DNA of 64,000 nucleotides from Oncomelania hupensis (GCA_036898135.1 CM072523.1:27108757-27172756); one strand, 5' to 3'. Numbered from the stretch's first letter, positions 1-12,763 are shown. Numbers and translations: made by a program. Notes: generated by a model from the letters alone, not told the origin.

Positions 1-597
1 TAGATTTGTCTTTTATTCACAACTTCAAAAATAGAAAACAGTCAAACCACTGCCAGACGCGTTCATCCAAGTCTGTCAGTGCAGAAGCTCTCAGTTTCGA
101 TGTTTCCCTTTTCGCCACTTTCTCCACTCTTCCATCGTAGTTTCACAGATTCCTTATCCTTTATGATGAGCTGAATTTGGGTCTTCCCAACGTCTAAACT
201 TCTTGCAATAGACAAACAACTCTCCCCATTTTCACGTTTTTCAATCACTTTTATTCTCTCTGCCAAACTCAAAACGTTCTTCTTGCGCGACGCCATTTTG
301 ACAGCCAGTGTAGGCGAGTAATGTCCCTTATTTGCGAACCGGAAATAGCAGACAACAGCAGGCGTACACTAACATGAGAGAAAAAACGAAAGGTACAGAC
401 AGCAAATTAACTGATATCTCTTTTAAATTGCCCTAAGACGGTCGTATAAAGGGCTTAAGACACGGTCGCTGGTCGCATAAACGAGGTTGTCGCATACCAG
501 AGGTCATTTATTATTGGAAGTGAATCCGTCAGAAGTTTTCAGGTCACATAACGGAGGGAGTCGTATACCAGAGAGCTGGATAGCGGAGGTTCTACTG
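1..597 (-). mobile_element. Tigger/pogo-family DNA transposon, 5' part, truncated by the window edge
   Basis: The right end reads, on the minus strand, CAGTAGAACCTCCGCTATCC, a Tigger-type terminal inverted repeat preceded by the TA target (598-599). About 300 bp inward a start codon opens a 77-residue frame (63-296) beginning MASRKKNVLSLAERIKVIEK. This is the CENP-B/pogo N-terminal helix-turn-helix that binds the transposon ends. The run SIARSLDVGKTQI is the recognition-helix region. The frame stops early, and a second frame resumes at once with LDERVWQWF, the usual next Tigger motif, so a one-base frameshift lies near position 75. The DDE catalytic domain would lie left of the window. This is an inactive remnant in an ABCC intron. 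Confidence 0.85.
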
Positions 598-600
598 TAT

Positions 601-765
601 TATTATAGCTCATTGGTTCAGGGTGGGTGACGTGGATTTGAATCCTGACTTCAGCAAACTATTTCGTGCGTGCTGGATAGTAGTGGCCAGCGCTTTGAAA
701 AGCTCTCTGAGCTTTAAGTGGGAGGTATAAAAGCAATCCCTTTCTTTCTTTTATTATTATTATTA
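601..765 (+). repeat. tRNA-derived SINE
   Basis: TAGCTCATTGGTTCAG and, about 35 bp on, GGATTTGAATCCTG resemble degraded Pol III A and B boxes. They are followed by AGCGCTTTGAAAAGC, a GGAGGTATAAAAGC segment, and a CTTT/ATT-rich tail. The tail resembles those at 20342 and 33596. It sits directly upstream of the ABCC exon acceptor. Confidence 0.55.
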
Positions 766-795
766 TGATTATTGTTGTTGTTGATTGTCATGCAG

Positions 796-996
796 GTAGT
801 GGAGTTCAACAATCCTCACTTACTGCTACAGAAGTCTCACTCCAAATTCAAGGCCATGTACGACGCTATGAAAGCCTCGCCTCGCGGGGACTCCATCAAT
901 GAGGAAGATGATGAACTCCCTCCCAGAGAGTCTGTGATGGCCGATGAAGTCTTCTCCACCTCAGCCCCTGCTTCAACGCGTTCACATTTTTCTTGA
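796..996 (+). CDS. ABCC (MRP-type) ABC transporter, last coding exon
   Basis: The acceptor TGTCATGCAG is followed by an open frame that starts VVEFNNPHLLLQKSHSKF and continues KAMYDAM, ending at TGA 994-996. In ABCC transporters the segment just after the second nucleotide-binding domain's H-loop reads 'G-x-V-V-E-F-D-x-P-x-x-L-L', followed by a short acidic tail; this exon matches that position exactly. Family members are membrane efflux pumps for organic anions and conjugates. The remaining 67 codons form the C-terminal tail, which is acidic and Ser-rich (SINEEDDELPPRES) and ends in a Ser-containing tetrapeptide. Walker motifs and membrane domains lie in exons left of the window, so the subfamily (ABCC4/5-like or other) is not resolved. 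The gene converges on RYK. Confidence 0.8.
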   Translation, partial: VVEFNNPHLLLQKSHSKFKAMYDAMKASPRGDSINEEDDELPPRESVMADEVFSTSAPASTRSHFS

Positions 997-2585
997 TCCT
1001 GGCTAGGTTGATTTACATACCCAGCCCTTCTCTGTCTTCAGCGGTGACTTTGATAGCGCCACACCTATAGACCTGCCTATAGCTGCCAAGCTCAACAGTT
1101 TCATGCCTTTCATTTCTAGCTAATATGTGTTTGTGTCAAGTCACAGATGTGCTAAAGGAGGATAATGCAAAGGCATTCACTGTGTTCAGTCGTGTGTGTG
1201 TTTGTGATAATGTTATTTTCAACCTGAAGTACTGTCAAGCGTACTACAGATTTCAGCACAACGTACTGTCTTTTGCAAATTTGTGTGTGCAGACTATTTG
1301 TCATATAAATGTCAGAGAAAAGATTTTGTGTCAAAAACCGTTGGAATGGCAAAATATGTTGTCAATATTGTTGTAAGCCCAGAATACAGTGGTACAGACA
1401 TTTTAGTATCAAGTATTTGTACTGCAACGTTCAGAGCAAACAATTGTGTCATATTGTTGTCTGCCCTAAAAATATTTCGATGGCAGATTTTATGACAAAC
1501 TCTAGTGCTGTACTTTTGTCAGTGCAAAATTACTGTTGCACCTTTCAGTTCTTTTCAATATAGTGTTCTTGCTCTACTTATATAATTATAGTTCTTGCTG
1601 ATGAACAAAATGTTATTTTGATGCCAATATGCTATTATTATTGTAGGTTGGGAAAAAAAAGGACACATAATTTATTGCTTGAATGCATGTTTGGTATAGC
1701 ATCTGTCCTTGTTTAAAAAGAAGATTGCCCCACCTTGTTAACAAACTTATAACGAATTTTATGTTGCATTTACGTACAGTTTAAATTTTTGTGTATGAAT
1801 AATGTGTACATCGATTCAATAATCTTTGTCATTTTGAGACCATTTTAAATTCAGATTGTTTTATTCTTTAAATGAGCCTTAGCAGAGGCCTTTTAAAAAA
1901 AAAAAAAACTTGTACAGGAGATAGTATGATTGAAGAAGAGTTTATCAGTCCATATTATTGAGGTGAACGCTCTCTAATGTAAACGTATAAACAGCATATT
2001 AAACATTAGGCCTGGACCAGGGGACTCCAATATGACATCACAGGAGACCACAAGCTTTGTTGCTTTATGTGGCTACAGCAGCCCATTGAAGCTTATCCAA
2101 TCAGTGTATGACCTGCGTTTAATTGTTATACGCCTGTGCCACTCAGAAATGATCTATTCCAAGGGAGCTCAGTCATGAACTGGTCATAGCAATTAAGCAT
2201 TCAACTCTTTTTGGGATGTGGAGACATGACGTTTAGACTCAAAATTTTGAAAATGTAAGACATTAAAAAAAGACTGTAGCAGCATGAGACCAACTTGCTT
2301 ATAAAGGAATTTTCAGGACACCCAGGGTTTTGTCCGGGTACTCTGGTTTTCTCCCTCCCTTCAGTATTGGTATAATGGATTCAGTCAATCTAAATTTTAA
2401 AATGATAGATGTATTATTCTTCCACCTTCTGTAATAGCCATTTCTTCAGATTGATGCGCTTTGAGTTGTATTGAAGTAAAAATGCTTGATGGTGTCCTGT
2501 ATTATTATAATTTTAATTATTATTGTTATTACAAGCAAATGGTCATCTAATAATGTCAATTATACTTTTTCTTTCCTTCCAATTA
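997..2585 (+). other. probable ABCC 3' untranslated and downstream DNA
   Basis: AT-rich sequence with no supported coding potential follows the ABCC stop. No AATAAA occurs before the interspersed repeat at 2590; candidate signals are at 2732 (inside the repeat) and about 3766 (TTAAATAAAAAC). The overlapping short frames at 1125-1563 are low complexity and match no family I know. Confidence 0.35.
2285..2470 (+). repeat. SINE-family fragment (copy 1 of 4 in the window)
   Basis: The block CACCCAGGGTTTTGTCCGGG, then a CTCTGGTTTTCTCCCTCCC-like stretch, an 'AATAATGGTACTGG'-like segment and 'GCAGTCAATCTAAATTT' recurs at 20830-21150, 35285-35395 and 44065-44645. This copy is diverged and keeps the middle and part of the 3' region. 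Confidence 0.6.
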
Positions 2586-2589
2586 CATT

Positions 2590-3157
2590 ACATTACATGA
2601 TTATTGCTTTAGGTCCAGCGGACTCTTCCGAGCCAGATCAGGACCGGACAACCCCCGATCCGCATAAAAGATCTGCTGAAACAACCCTAGTGGTAAAACG
2701 GAAAGCTCTCCACCAGCCAGTCACTTTACAATAAAGACATCCCACGCAGGGGACGCTGAGGCTGTACTCTAATTTATCAAACCCCCGTTTACAAAAACAA
2801 AATAGAATACAAACATTATAAATTATCAACAAAACACATACATATAAAATGCCTACATTGCTAAATAATAACATCATAGGAAGGTCTAGTGACCACCTGG
2901 CAGTAAGCGTCCAATATTCCCAAGCTGATCCAACAGACCTCATACACAAATAAGGAGTCTTGTCCCGGAAGAGTTTTCAAGAAAAAACGTAGATGACTGG
3001 TCTAGCGAAGAAGAAGATAGTATAGCAGATTGATAGAAAAGAGCAGGAATGAGAAAGAGCAAATGAGAAAGACAGCGACAGTGGGAATTTAAAGCACTAA
3101 ATTTCCAGAAAGTGGGGATACTATTTATACTGAAACCCCCGGCACCCCAACGGGGGT
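2590..3157 (-). repeat. 590-bp TATA-bearing retroposon, copy 1
   Basis: Read on the minus strand it begins CCCCCGTTGGGGTGCCGGGG, has TATAAATAG about 30 bp in, and ends with CCGCTGGACCTAAAGCAA followed by a short (TAATG)n run. Near-identical copies lie at 50082-50662 and 61149-61750. The changing short tandem repeats at the 3' end point to target-primed (non-LTR) insertion. No domain is recognised. A short frame with PCVGCLYCKVTGWWRAF is shared by the copies and may mean only that they are young. Confidence 0.75.
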
Positions 3158-6100
3158 TTCTTCCAATTTGGCCTTTTGATCATGGGCCCACTCACTTTAT
3201 AAAACTCATTTTATAATAATGTACACTTTGGAAAAAAAACACTACACAAAGCACAGATTTGTTATTACACTTTTTTGGGAATTGTATATATAATCTTGTA
3301 TGCTAATTATATATTATACTTTCCAGTTTTAAAGTTACATTTTGCCATTTTACTTGGAAGATATTTTTCTTCATTCAAAATCTTATTATATTGTTTGTGC
3401 TACGGGTGAACAATCTATGTTATGCAAGTGTGTTTATATGAAACATAAGATGAGTGAATGTTGGTGCCTTCCTTTGAGACATACAGAGGACAAACATGTG
3501 TACAGTTCAAGTGAGTTCCATTATTATTATCAAATTGTGCACATTTCTTGGGAAGTAAAAGGAATAGCACTTTGCATATGGGTGCATGAAAGGCATTTTG
3601 TGAATACAGTTCTGGCCTCTAAGCTTTTTTTCAGTAGGACATTGCCAGGAAGGGTTGGGTGGTATTTAATAATATATATTCATTTTTTGTGTTGCACGAG
3701 TATATTTCTATCCATGGTCTGATAAATTGAAGATGTAAAGTCCCATGGGAGACTGTTGGATTCTTAAATAAAAACATTTTACATTTTGTTTACTTTCATT
3801 TCTAATTGAATTGAATTGACAATTTGTTGGTTGCATGAACAAACTGGATTTTAAAATCGGTATATCATTGGTTTGCATAAGCAAATTGAATTTTAAAATT
3901 GGTATCTCTGAGTCTGGTTTCTTTTTTTTTCCTTTTCTCTGGCAGTGTTTGCAATCCTAAATATGTTGATTACTAAATGATTTCTGGGTCGTTGTAGTAA
4001 GAATTTTTACACATTCAAAACCTCACTAAACAAATTTTAATTTTTCTCTCTGCAGCATATGTGTGCCTGAATTATTTCGTAGTCTTTCTACACATTCAAC
4101 AATACAACTCACACACATTTTTTTTTCCAGTTTATTGTTTGAAATGACATATTTACACAAACAATATAAATAATAATAATGAAATGCATGGTTTGGGGTT
4201 TAAGCTAGCTGGTTGTTGTATATATGTACAACATTTAGCAGCAGGTTACAAAATATGAAGAACCAAAAAACAACCAAAAAATCAAAGATTTTAGTGACTT
4301 TTTTTTGCATATTAAAAGCAATCAACAGAGTGCATCATTCCGACACTGTGGCTAATATGTATGGTGGGCAAAGGTGGGGCATAGGGAAAAACAAAAACTG
4401 TACAAATCATTTTGGCTTGAAAATGGTTTCATCATTACAATTAATGTTATAGTTGCACTATTGGCAATCAAACTGCTATACAAAAAACAAAAACAACAAA
4501 ATTCACACAGCTTGTAAAAAGCGTGGTAAATGACGTATTTACATTCACAAGTCAACATATGGCAATATAGGAGAATGACACGAAGAGAATCTGGTGTGCT
4601 ACCACTGGGCTAAACTGCATACAGATAAAACAAATAGTACTATTACACAGAAGAAAAACAACACATGATTACAACTTTATTTCTGGCCCCAGCAGAATGT
4701 GACCACAAAACAAACAAGTGCATCAATAAATAAATACATGGAAACCCTGCAGCACCTCTAACTTATTATTATAAAAGCACCTAGCAGTATAAAATCAAAT
4801 TCATAAATCATGTTGGGCGCTTCTAACGTGAAGGCAAGCATAGATAAAAAATTGCCAACATAAAATTATACTAGCACTACCACTAGTATTAGTAATCACA
4901 GAAAACTGATAAATCGTTCAAAAACAAAAAATCCTGGGAAGACTTTAATTTATATAAAGTGTCAACAGCATTGGAAACAAACTTTCAAGCACCAAAAACA
5001 ACCACAAATGACCAACATGCAAAGCACAAATAAAAAAGAAGAAAATTATATGAATATAAGATTTTAGCATCACAATTCTTGTATAACTACACATAACCTT
5101 CCCTCAACACTAATACCATTTCTGGATGTATTTATTTATTTTGTTTAAAATCCCCCTCCTCAGCTCTTGTGACATATGTTCCTACCTTGGACCGTTTCAT
5201 CCCTCTCCAAATAAACCCAGGTAAATAGTTTGACTTTCTTTCCAACTGCAAGCTGAAGCACTAAATCTGCAGCATAAAGCATGCCAACATGAGGTTCTGC
5301 ACCCAACAAGTCAACATCTGCTTATTGACAAGACACACAAACAATAACAGAAAATGTGGCAAATAGCAAGAAACACTTGGCAAGGTCCTACACGTACTAA
5401 CCATATAAAGCAACTGTACATGAAGCCGTTTTCAAAGAAACCAACATAGTTTACTCTGGAAGCACACAGTCACCGTTACAGACTTGCCTACTTGGAAAAC
5501 GCGTTGACATTATTCCAGACAGCTCAAAGCCAGATGTTGCAACCTTTGACCAGATTTTTGCGTAACAGATCTTTGTGTCTTCTTGTAACACATTAATATT
5601 GACATTGTGCACAAAGTGTACTAAAATACATGTCGAAATGCATCTTTACTAAGCAAATAACATTGCAAAGTATAATATGAAAGGACTAGTGAAGAGTTCT
5701 CAGTTCAGGGCAACATTTTGCATAAGAGGGCAATTAAACTTTCTTTCACATAAGCAACATTACACAATACTTCAGGTTCAATGTATGTATGTATTCGGCA
5801 CCAGTGGTTTACTTCTGCAAATGAAAAAGCCTTGTGATGGACGAGGCCTTTAGCAGCTTCTTCAAACGATTCATGTGATTTTGATGATACGCGCTTTCGC
5901 AGTCATTGTGACCACCCTTGTGCAACGGTGAAGTCCATTTTGCAGAAAGTGGATCTTGCAAACTCTGGCCTTTTCTGAGATGTAGTCAGACAAGACCACT
6001 TTTAGTTGCCAACTTTCAAAGAAAGCTTTCTTTCTGGCCTCCTGTTTAGCTTTTAGTTCATTTTTATTCAGAGAACAGCCTGCGTCAGGGCTTTGCTTCA

Positions 6101-7424
6101 TTTTTTCAGCCAGTGTATACACAGCAGTTAGCAGAATGGTGGAAACGGGAACCCAAGTGTGGGGAACTTACGGCAATGTAAGAAACTAACTACACCGCGC
6201 ATCTTTTAATTGGAAGAAAAGAACAACATTTTTTGAAATTATTATTATAATTAATTTTTTGGGTTTCCCATATTTTTAGCAAGATGACCAGACGACCGTA
6301 TTCCAAGGTTAAATTGTGTATGAATACGGCGACCACCCGTATGGTAGGCAAGTCTGTTGTTACGTCGGCCCAAAGCAACAGACAATAACTTAAATCAACA
6401 ATATTTCATCATAGTAAATGTTCTCTTAAAATAAAAAAAAGAAGGGGGGGGGTGGGGGTGGGGGGGATGGTAGGGGAAAGAGGAAGGTGGGTGGGTACAA
6501 ATAAAACCAATGTTACGGGAACATTTCAACACAGTAACTGCTCTTCTCTGAAGCATAAGAGGTTGTGGGGGGGTGCCAAATTTTCCGCTTAGAGGTTTGT
6601 GAACCCACTTCAGTGTGTTTAGAGCAAGTGTTTCCTCCACGGATAGCCGTTGTGAGGTAGTCGCATACGGTAAGTCTTCATTTCTTGTACTCCTGCCCAT
6701 AACACAGGCATTTTCTGTTTACTACAATGTAAGTTCTTCTGAGCATTACTATGGGAAAGCATACAATAACACATGGCAGAACAAGAAATCTAAATACTGA
6801 TCAATGGAAACAAACACTGATCCAAAAACCTAGGTGGTTCAGCCTAAAATAAAACTAGCGTTAAAACACTTTTGAACAAAGAGGCAGCATTCGAGTACAG
6901 TTTCTTTTTTTCTTTCTTTTTTTTCATCAACAAATAATTTTCAGTATTCAAGTTTTGCTAATGAAGAACATGAAAAAAATCAAACATCTACAAAGAATGC
7001 ACACAGTCACAGATAAAAATAAAAGATAATTCATTTTGTTTAACAATTGCACACAAGTCAATTGGCCTGGTTTGTTTTGTAAAAAACTAAAACATTTTTT
7101 TAAAAATCAATGCTGAACGTACACAGACACTCGCAAACATTCACACACAAAGTTGAGTACATGCACTTCTGCATATTAACATTTCGTTTTAGAAAAAAAA
7201 TGGCGATTTCTAGGCGAATAATGATTGTTAATATAACAAATATATACATATAGATTCAGCAATGACCAATAACAGATTTTAAATTTGTATCATTTTGTCT
7301 CAGTGATGAGCTTGCTAGATCCATGAAAATATGGAGATAAGAATAAGGAATAAAAAACTTCAATGTACCCTATCGTAGTTGGAACATTTAGAGAAGGTAT
7401 AAAGAGATTTATAACAAAACTAAA
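3158..7424. other. intergenic/3'UTR-type AT-rich DNA, no supported gene
   Basis: This lies between the two convergent genes. TTTATT at about 4132 (AATAAA on the minus strand) and AATAAA at about 3766 on plus are candidate distal polyadenylation signals for RYK and ABCC. The minus frame 5871-6122 (83 residues, Lys-rich) matches no family I know and has no splice or promoter support. A G-rich run lies at 6444-6495. Confidence 0.4.
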
Positions 7425-8430
7425 AGGGCAAACTCATATGACTCACATGCTCCTTATGGAACTTGCAATATTTAAAATGAAAATTAGTGCCCCCAAACAA
7501 CACCCAAAATGAAACAGTGGTATTAAAATGCAAAATAATACCGACTTTGATCTTTCTATGTTTTTGACCTTGAGATGACACTGACCTCCAGCTCCAAATA
7601 CACTCGTGTACTATCAAATAAACTACAGCATAAGTTGTATTAATTAGGAAAAAAACAACTGGTCTTGGGATGATCTTGACCTTCAGCAACATTGACCTTT
7701 GAGATGACCTTGACCTTCATGTGACCTCTCATGCATGTCTGTTCCAAAAAACCAATGTTGTCTACTATGGGTTAAATACACAGCTATTCTACTGTACGAT
7801 GACCTATTTTTTTAAATGTTGGTTTATTTCATTAAAGTGCATGAGGCTTGCACCTATTTACACAATGTATGTTTGTATGTTTTTGCAAGGTCTAAAATGA
7901 CCTTGACCTTCAAGATCAACGCAAAAACGGAACATATATGAAAGATCAATCTATCGTCTCTAAATACAAGTTTAGACTTTATATCTCTCTTAATTTAGGT
8001 TACTTCAAAGTAAAATAACCAACTTTGGACAGCCCCAGTGATCGTGACCTGGGAGTGAGGTTGCCCAAATTTGCATAGTATGTGTGTCTCATTGATATCT
8101 ATCATGCATCAAAGAATCATACATTCAATATTAATAACCTATTTTACAAAAAGGTGAAATTTTGTCAAAAACTGTCATTTTTTGACTAACATTTGTTGAC
8201 CCTGTGACCTTAACCTTAAAGTGAAGTCATTCATTTATGAGGTCTCATGGATATACACCATCTTTCCAAGTTTAGTTGTGATAGTTGAAATAGGTTCTGA
8301 GATGTTAATCCACTTGCACGTTTTGCACCGCCAGACGCCGGACAGTGGACAGATGGACAAACGAACAGAGGGACACATTTTTAACCCAAAAAATTTCATT
8401 TTTGACCTACTTAAGACTCGTCTCGCACAG
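7425..8430 (+). repeat. GACCTTGACC-rich interspersed repeat, copy 1
   Basis: A roughly 1-kb unit with repeated TGACCTTGACCTTCA-type words. It shares with 24475-25830 an ordered series of landmarks: GACTTGCAATATT-like start, TATGGGT(T/C)AAATA, GAACATATATGAAAG, TTTGGACAG, ATTGATATCT, CAAGTTTGGTTGTGATAG-like, then GACAGATGGACAAACG-like ends. It has no long frame, so it is probably a non-autonomous element or a decayed remnant. Confidence 0.65.
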
Positions 8431-10470
8431 ATTTGCACACATATGGAATTTTTTATTTTTTATTTTTTGTGGGGGGAGGGGAGGAGTTTGGTGGGGGGTG
8501 AATACATAGACTTGCATTGCTATACATGCGAGTCACAAAGATGTACTGTATGAGAGATTGTTTAAAAGATATATGTGAAATAAATACCAAAAACGGTAGA
8601 ATTGTAAAGCTTTCACTGAACTCAAACGGCTATTTTCGTTTAAAAAAAAAAAGTTATCAGAGAAGATTGACTACTTGTTAGCCCAAATAACACACATCAT
8701 TCACGGTATAAGTAAACGCTAAATAGTTGATGCCAGTCTCATCTGTACACCCAATAAATATTCTAATATATGATTGTCCAAAATACTATGAGCTTTATAA
8801 ATATGCACACCTACCGATACAAGTCCAAACAATGAAGCCATGGTGTACACAATACTGAAGACAAATATAGTGTTTAGCATAAACAAACCATTCTTCAACA
8901 CTGATTGCAATCCAACTAGTAATAAACGGCAATATTTGTAAGTCTGGGAGGACTGGCTGTTGCATAATAACCAACAAAGTCACAAAACATAACAATCTTT
9001 TGATTTTCTTCCGCTGAACACATAATTATCTAGTCTCGATTCCCAAAAAGAATTACGAACCAAATAAGAATCCATCAATCATCAAGATTAAATTAATAAT
9101 AATAATAATAAAATTTAAACAGAGACCAGAAGAAGAAATCCAACAGGGGTGAAGAAACTAAAAAAAAAAAAAGTACAAATACAAATACAGCAGAATATGG
9201 ATGGAACTAAACATGAATGACCTCTACATTAAAACAGCAGTTAACATTCACCGTGCATGACCAGTCCGAGATACACATGTATTACACACACTAACAGAGA
9301 ATGAATGGTTTTTAATAGCTTTCTTTCCAGCTAAGAGCCGGCCCAAAACAGGATCTAACTTAAAGCATTAGTGCACTGTCATGCAGCTTATGAGTCTGAC
9401 ATACATGGATCACACATACATTCACACACATACCTCATTCCATAGGTTAAAAAAAAAAGAAAAAGAAAACGGTAACACATTGAAAAATTTTAGCTCTTAA
9501 CACAAATGGTTTGCTTTTTTATTTTCTCTTTCTCTCTCACTCTCTCTTTCTCTCTCACTCTCTCTCTCTTTCTCTCTCTCACACACACACACAGACTCTA
9601 CACTCTCTCTTCAAATATGTCATAACCAAGGCCAGTGACACTTCAAACTACCAAAACGTGCCATAACAATAATACTTTCAACACAGTCAACACGATTTCC
9701 TATTTCACATTATGTAGACTGAACAGGGCAAAACCCCACAAAGACTATGCTGTGGTTGCCCATCAGAAGCAGATGAAGAAGCCTTGAACATGTAGAATAT
9801 GGTGGTTACCACTACAGGGTCACAATGTTGTATGTTACATGATGATGTATACATACTTTTTCACAAACATGATTTTTCACTACCCTATAGGTACATGCAT
9901 TATGTATACATACTTTTCACTGCCAGTAATTGTCTTATCTTATTATCTTATACATTATTTACAGTAAAACAAAAATCATAAAGACTTATTATCATATCAA
10001 ATCAGGTTTGTAAGTACGTGAGATGAACATCATTCAAACAACTACAATCTAAAATAAATATAACTAAAGCAAATACTGGTAACATTTGACACGTATAGTC
10101 ATCAAACAGTAAATTATACAGATCATAGCATTCAATACAGCACACATCGCTTTAGTGTATCATCTTAGCAAGCGGTCTTTAATGTGCTGCGTGTCCACTA
10201 AATAGGAAGAATATATATATATCAAAGTTACACATCACAAAAATAATGAAGCCACTTCACTAACTCGAAGCAGCCTGGAAAATCTGTTGTTTTCCCAATC
10301 CTAACATTCATCTGACACAATCATTATGAAACATTCAAAATTATAACGAGCACATATCTCAAAGCAGTTTAACATAACTACACATGCGTATAACCCTTCC
10401 TCTCCTCCCCTACCATTCCAAACACACACACACACACTCTCTCTCTCTCTCTCCTTCTCCCAAAGCCAGT
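8431..10470. other. non-coding DNA downstream of RYK
   Basis: AT-rich sequence with a CT/CA microsatellite at 9524-9595 and short CA/CT runs near 10421-10453. No exon, RNA gene or recognisable transposon was found. The short frames here lack splice or domain support. Confidence 0.4.
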
Positions 10471-11250
10471 GTGTGCATTGCCTGCCGTTTATTGAACCCA
10501 TTCTGTCCCAAACATGGACAATTCCGTACAGCGAGGTTAGGGCTATCGAATGCGTCCTTACTCCGTTCTATTCCGCACAGAGTTGACTTCAAAGTGTTGA
10601 ACTGGGACAGAAGGGAGTTAAACGTGGAAGACTGATTTTTTTAAGGTTTATTAGGGCAAAACGCGCACAGTAGTGTAAGGTACTATGAATTAAAATGGCC
10701 TATACACATATAGCGTCACTGTATATACAACTACTAAACTGCATTTTTCATAATAGTGCGTAACTGCAAGTTTAATTTCCAGGCAGTTTTATAGTTTATG
10801 TAGAAAATCAGTGAAAATATACAATATCCACATGTTATTAGAATTAAACATAAGAAGGAGAACTTAAATTAAGCAACGTTTTGTGGTTTAAATGATTGAC
10901 GAGCAAATCTTAAAAGTGCCTGAGGGGGTGACATTTGGTCTACCTTGTCAAAGAATGCATACCACCCCCCAATACCCACACCCTCAACACACATATCTGA
11001 CACTCACACCCCCAACACATGTATATGACACACCCCCAACACACATATCTGACACCCACACTGACATTTAGGTTACTTCCTCAAAAGAAAACTAGCAGCT
11101 GCAATCACACTGGCATACACACTCACACCTAACTGACAGACTTACATCCCGAGAAACACTGACAGGTATTCTCACATACTGACAAAGGCTGACACACACT
11201 GACAGACATTTGGAGACATTAAAATGCTGAATGTAATGCTAGGCGGTGGT
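10471..11250 (-). other. probable RYK 3' untranslated region
   Basis: This is the sequence downstream of the RYK stop codon on the minus strand. Candidate AATAAA signals read from the minus strand lie at about 10647 and 10488, which would give a 3'UTR of 600-770 bases. An imperfect array of ACACCCCCAACACACATATCTGACA-like words spans 10965-11210. The end point is inferred and not proven. Confidence 0.35.
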
Positions 11251-11362
11251 TCAGATGAAGCGGCCCAGTGCCGTGTAGAAGTCTTGCAGGCAGACCAACA
11301 GCTGAGAGAACTTGGGACGCTCGTCAGGCGACATGGCCCAGCAACACGCCATCACCGCAAAC
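11251..11362 (-). CDS. Ryk: RYK, last coding exon (end of C-lobe)
   Basis: After acceptor CTCAG the exon completes a Leu codon and reads FAVMACCWAMSPDERPKF, then SQLLVCLQDFYTALGRFI and TGA (11251-11253). It is the terminal helix region of the kinase fold: CCW plus the invariant Arg of the 'RP-x-F' motif, nearly identical to vertebrate RYK. The length is 112 bp (one base plus 37 codons), in phase with the exon at 12969. RYK is a single-pass Wnt co-receptor whose kinase domain is considered catalytically impaired. Confidence 0.95.
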
Positions 11363-11440
11363 CTGAGATAGCAAAATCAGGCAATGTATTAAGCTACTAA
11401 AAATAACAATAGCAGCAATGTAATAATAATACTAATAATA

Positions 11441-12763
11441 CAGACCTGCCAACCCCAGTAAGGACTCGATAGTACTCAAATAAAATTTTGATAGTATTTT
11501 TAAAAAAACAACAGTATTTTGAAAACGACGAAAAACATAATCACAAAGCGGCGTCGGTTTTACGTCATTTACACCTTGAGTGTAACTAAACCTTTATTTT
11601 TAATAATTAAAAGTCTTCACACGGTATCTCTTAAATGCTGCAGTATCTCAATTCATGTCTATTTCCAGTACTTAGTGTTCTTCACACTAGTTCCACAAAA
11701 AAATCAATGTATTATAAAGCTTTTCATCTGCTAGAAGGACAAGTGGGGGTGGAGCATGTTGCTGAAGTAGCAGCTGCACTCTGCTGCATTTTGGTAGCCG
11801 ACTTGCATTTTTCAGAAACTGTTCTGGAAATTCTCTCTCATAGCATGGCCCTTCCTTTTTCCAGCTGCACATTCGTTAATTATAGCAGTCGTCTTGGTTC
11901 TAGCTGAACCATAGCTCTTTGCAATTTCACTGTTCGGGAACATTTTTTTGAAAAGTTGTCCAGCATGGTCCGATGCCGAAATAGGCACATTATGCTCCAA
12001 CAGAAATGCAGTAAAATATGCCTCACTTCGAATTGTTTTCAAGTCTGCATCTTTCGTTGAGACATAGCTAGCGATTGACGAAGCATTTTTGAATGCCGAA
12101 GCCTTTGCAATATGCCTCTTTGACTGGACATGTTTTTTCACATCATCGAAACCGCCATGCGCGACTGAAAAATCGAACTCACAGACACGGCATCGAGCGT
12201 ATTTGCTGTTGACTTTTGATGCGACGATGCAAGGATAATCCTTAGAGTAAGAAGGAAGAAAGTTTTGCTGCCTCCTCTGTTTTTTTAGAAGCGATTTCAG
12301 CAGTAGCAGGGGGAGATTTACTAGTGCGTTTCCGCGGCCTACCTCTGCCCGCCATGTTTTTCTTTGCTTGAGAAAGAATGTATACCATTGGTGGTTCATG
12401 AAATCAACGCGACCATTGACTGGACAAAACTGTATGCAAATAGGTTTTTTTTTTTCCGGTCTTCTGATAGTATTATAGCCATCGCACACGATGCAGCCAG
12501 TGCGCGACCAATCAGAAGGGTTCATTTTTATTTTTTATTGTCAAAACGCGCGACTTGGCCTACCATATCGCTGGCTGCGTCGTGTGCGATGGCTGTTAAC
12601 AGTGCTGTAACTGTTGTACCGATAAACCAGATTTAGGGTTCACAAAGACCTATGATCGTTGTTTTTTTAACTCATCGTATTATTTTCTAAATCTTCGTAA
12701 TTTCGTATTTTTTCAATTTCATCGTAAAATAATACGGTCAAATCGTACTGGTTGGCAGGTCTG
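11441..12763 (-). mobile_element. TIR DNA transposon (hAT-like), internally deleted, in a RYK intron
   Basis: The element begins CAGACCTGCCAACC and ends with its perfect 14-bp inverted copy. Both sides are flanked by ATAATA, although the surroundings are themselves AT repeats. Inside, on minus, MAGRGRPRKRTSKSPPATAE opens a basic N-terminus. After a frameshift comes FLPSYSKDYPCIVASKVN, then a Cys-x2-Cys ... His-x4-His finger (CRVCEFDFSVAHGGFDDVKK, HVQSKRH). This BED-like finger and its linker are typical of a hAT-type transposase N-terminus. The frame runs to about 11812, ending near KTTAIINECAAG; no catalytic domain or C-terminal dimerisation domain follows. So this is a defective copy. The host intron reading frame is unaffected. 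Confidence 0.75.

Noticed and set aside
600..660. A functional tRNA gene
   Set aside because: Only degraded A- and B-box-like words are present and no cloverleaf can be folded; a SINE head explains it better.
5871..6122. Lys-rich 83-residue minus frame
   Set aside because: No similarity to a family I know, and no splice, promoter or neighbour support.
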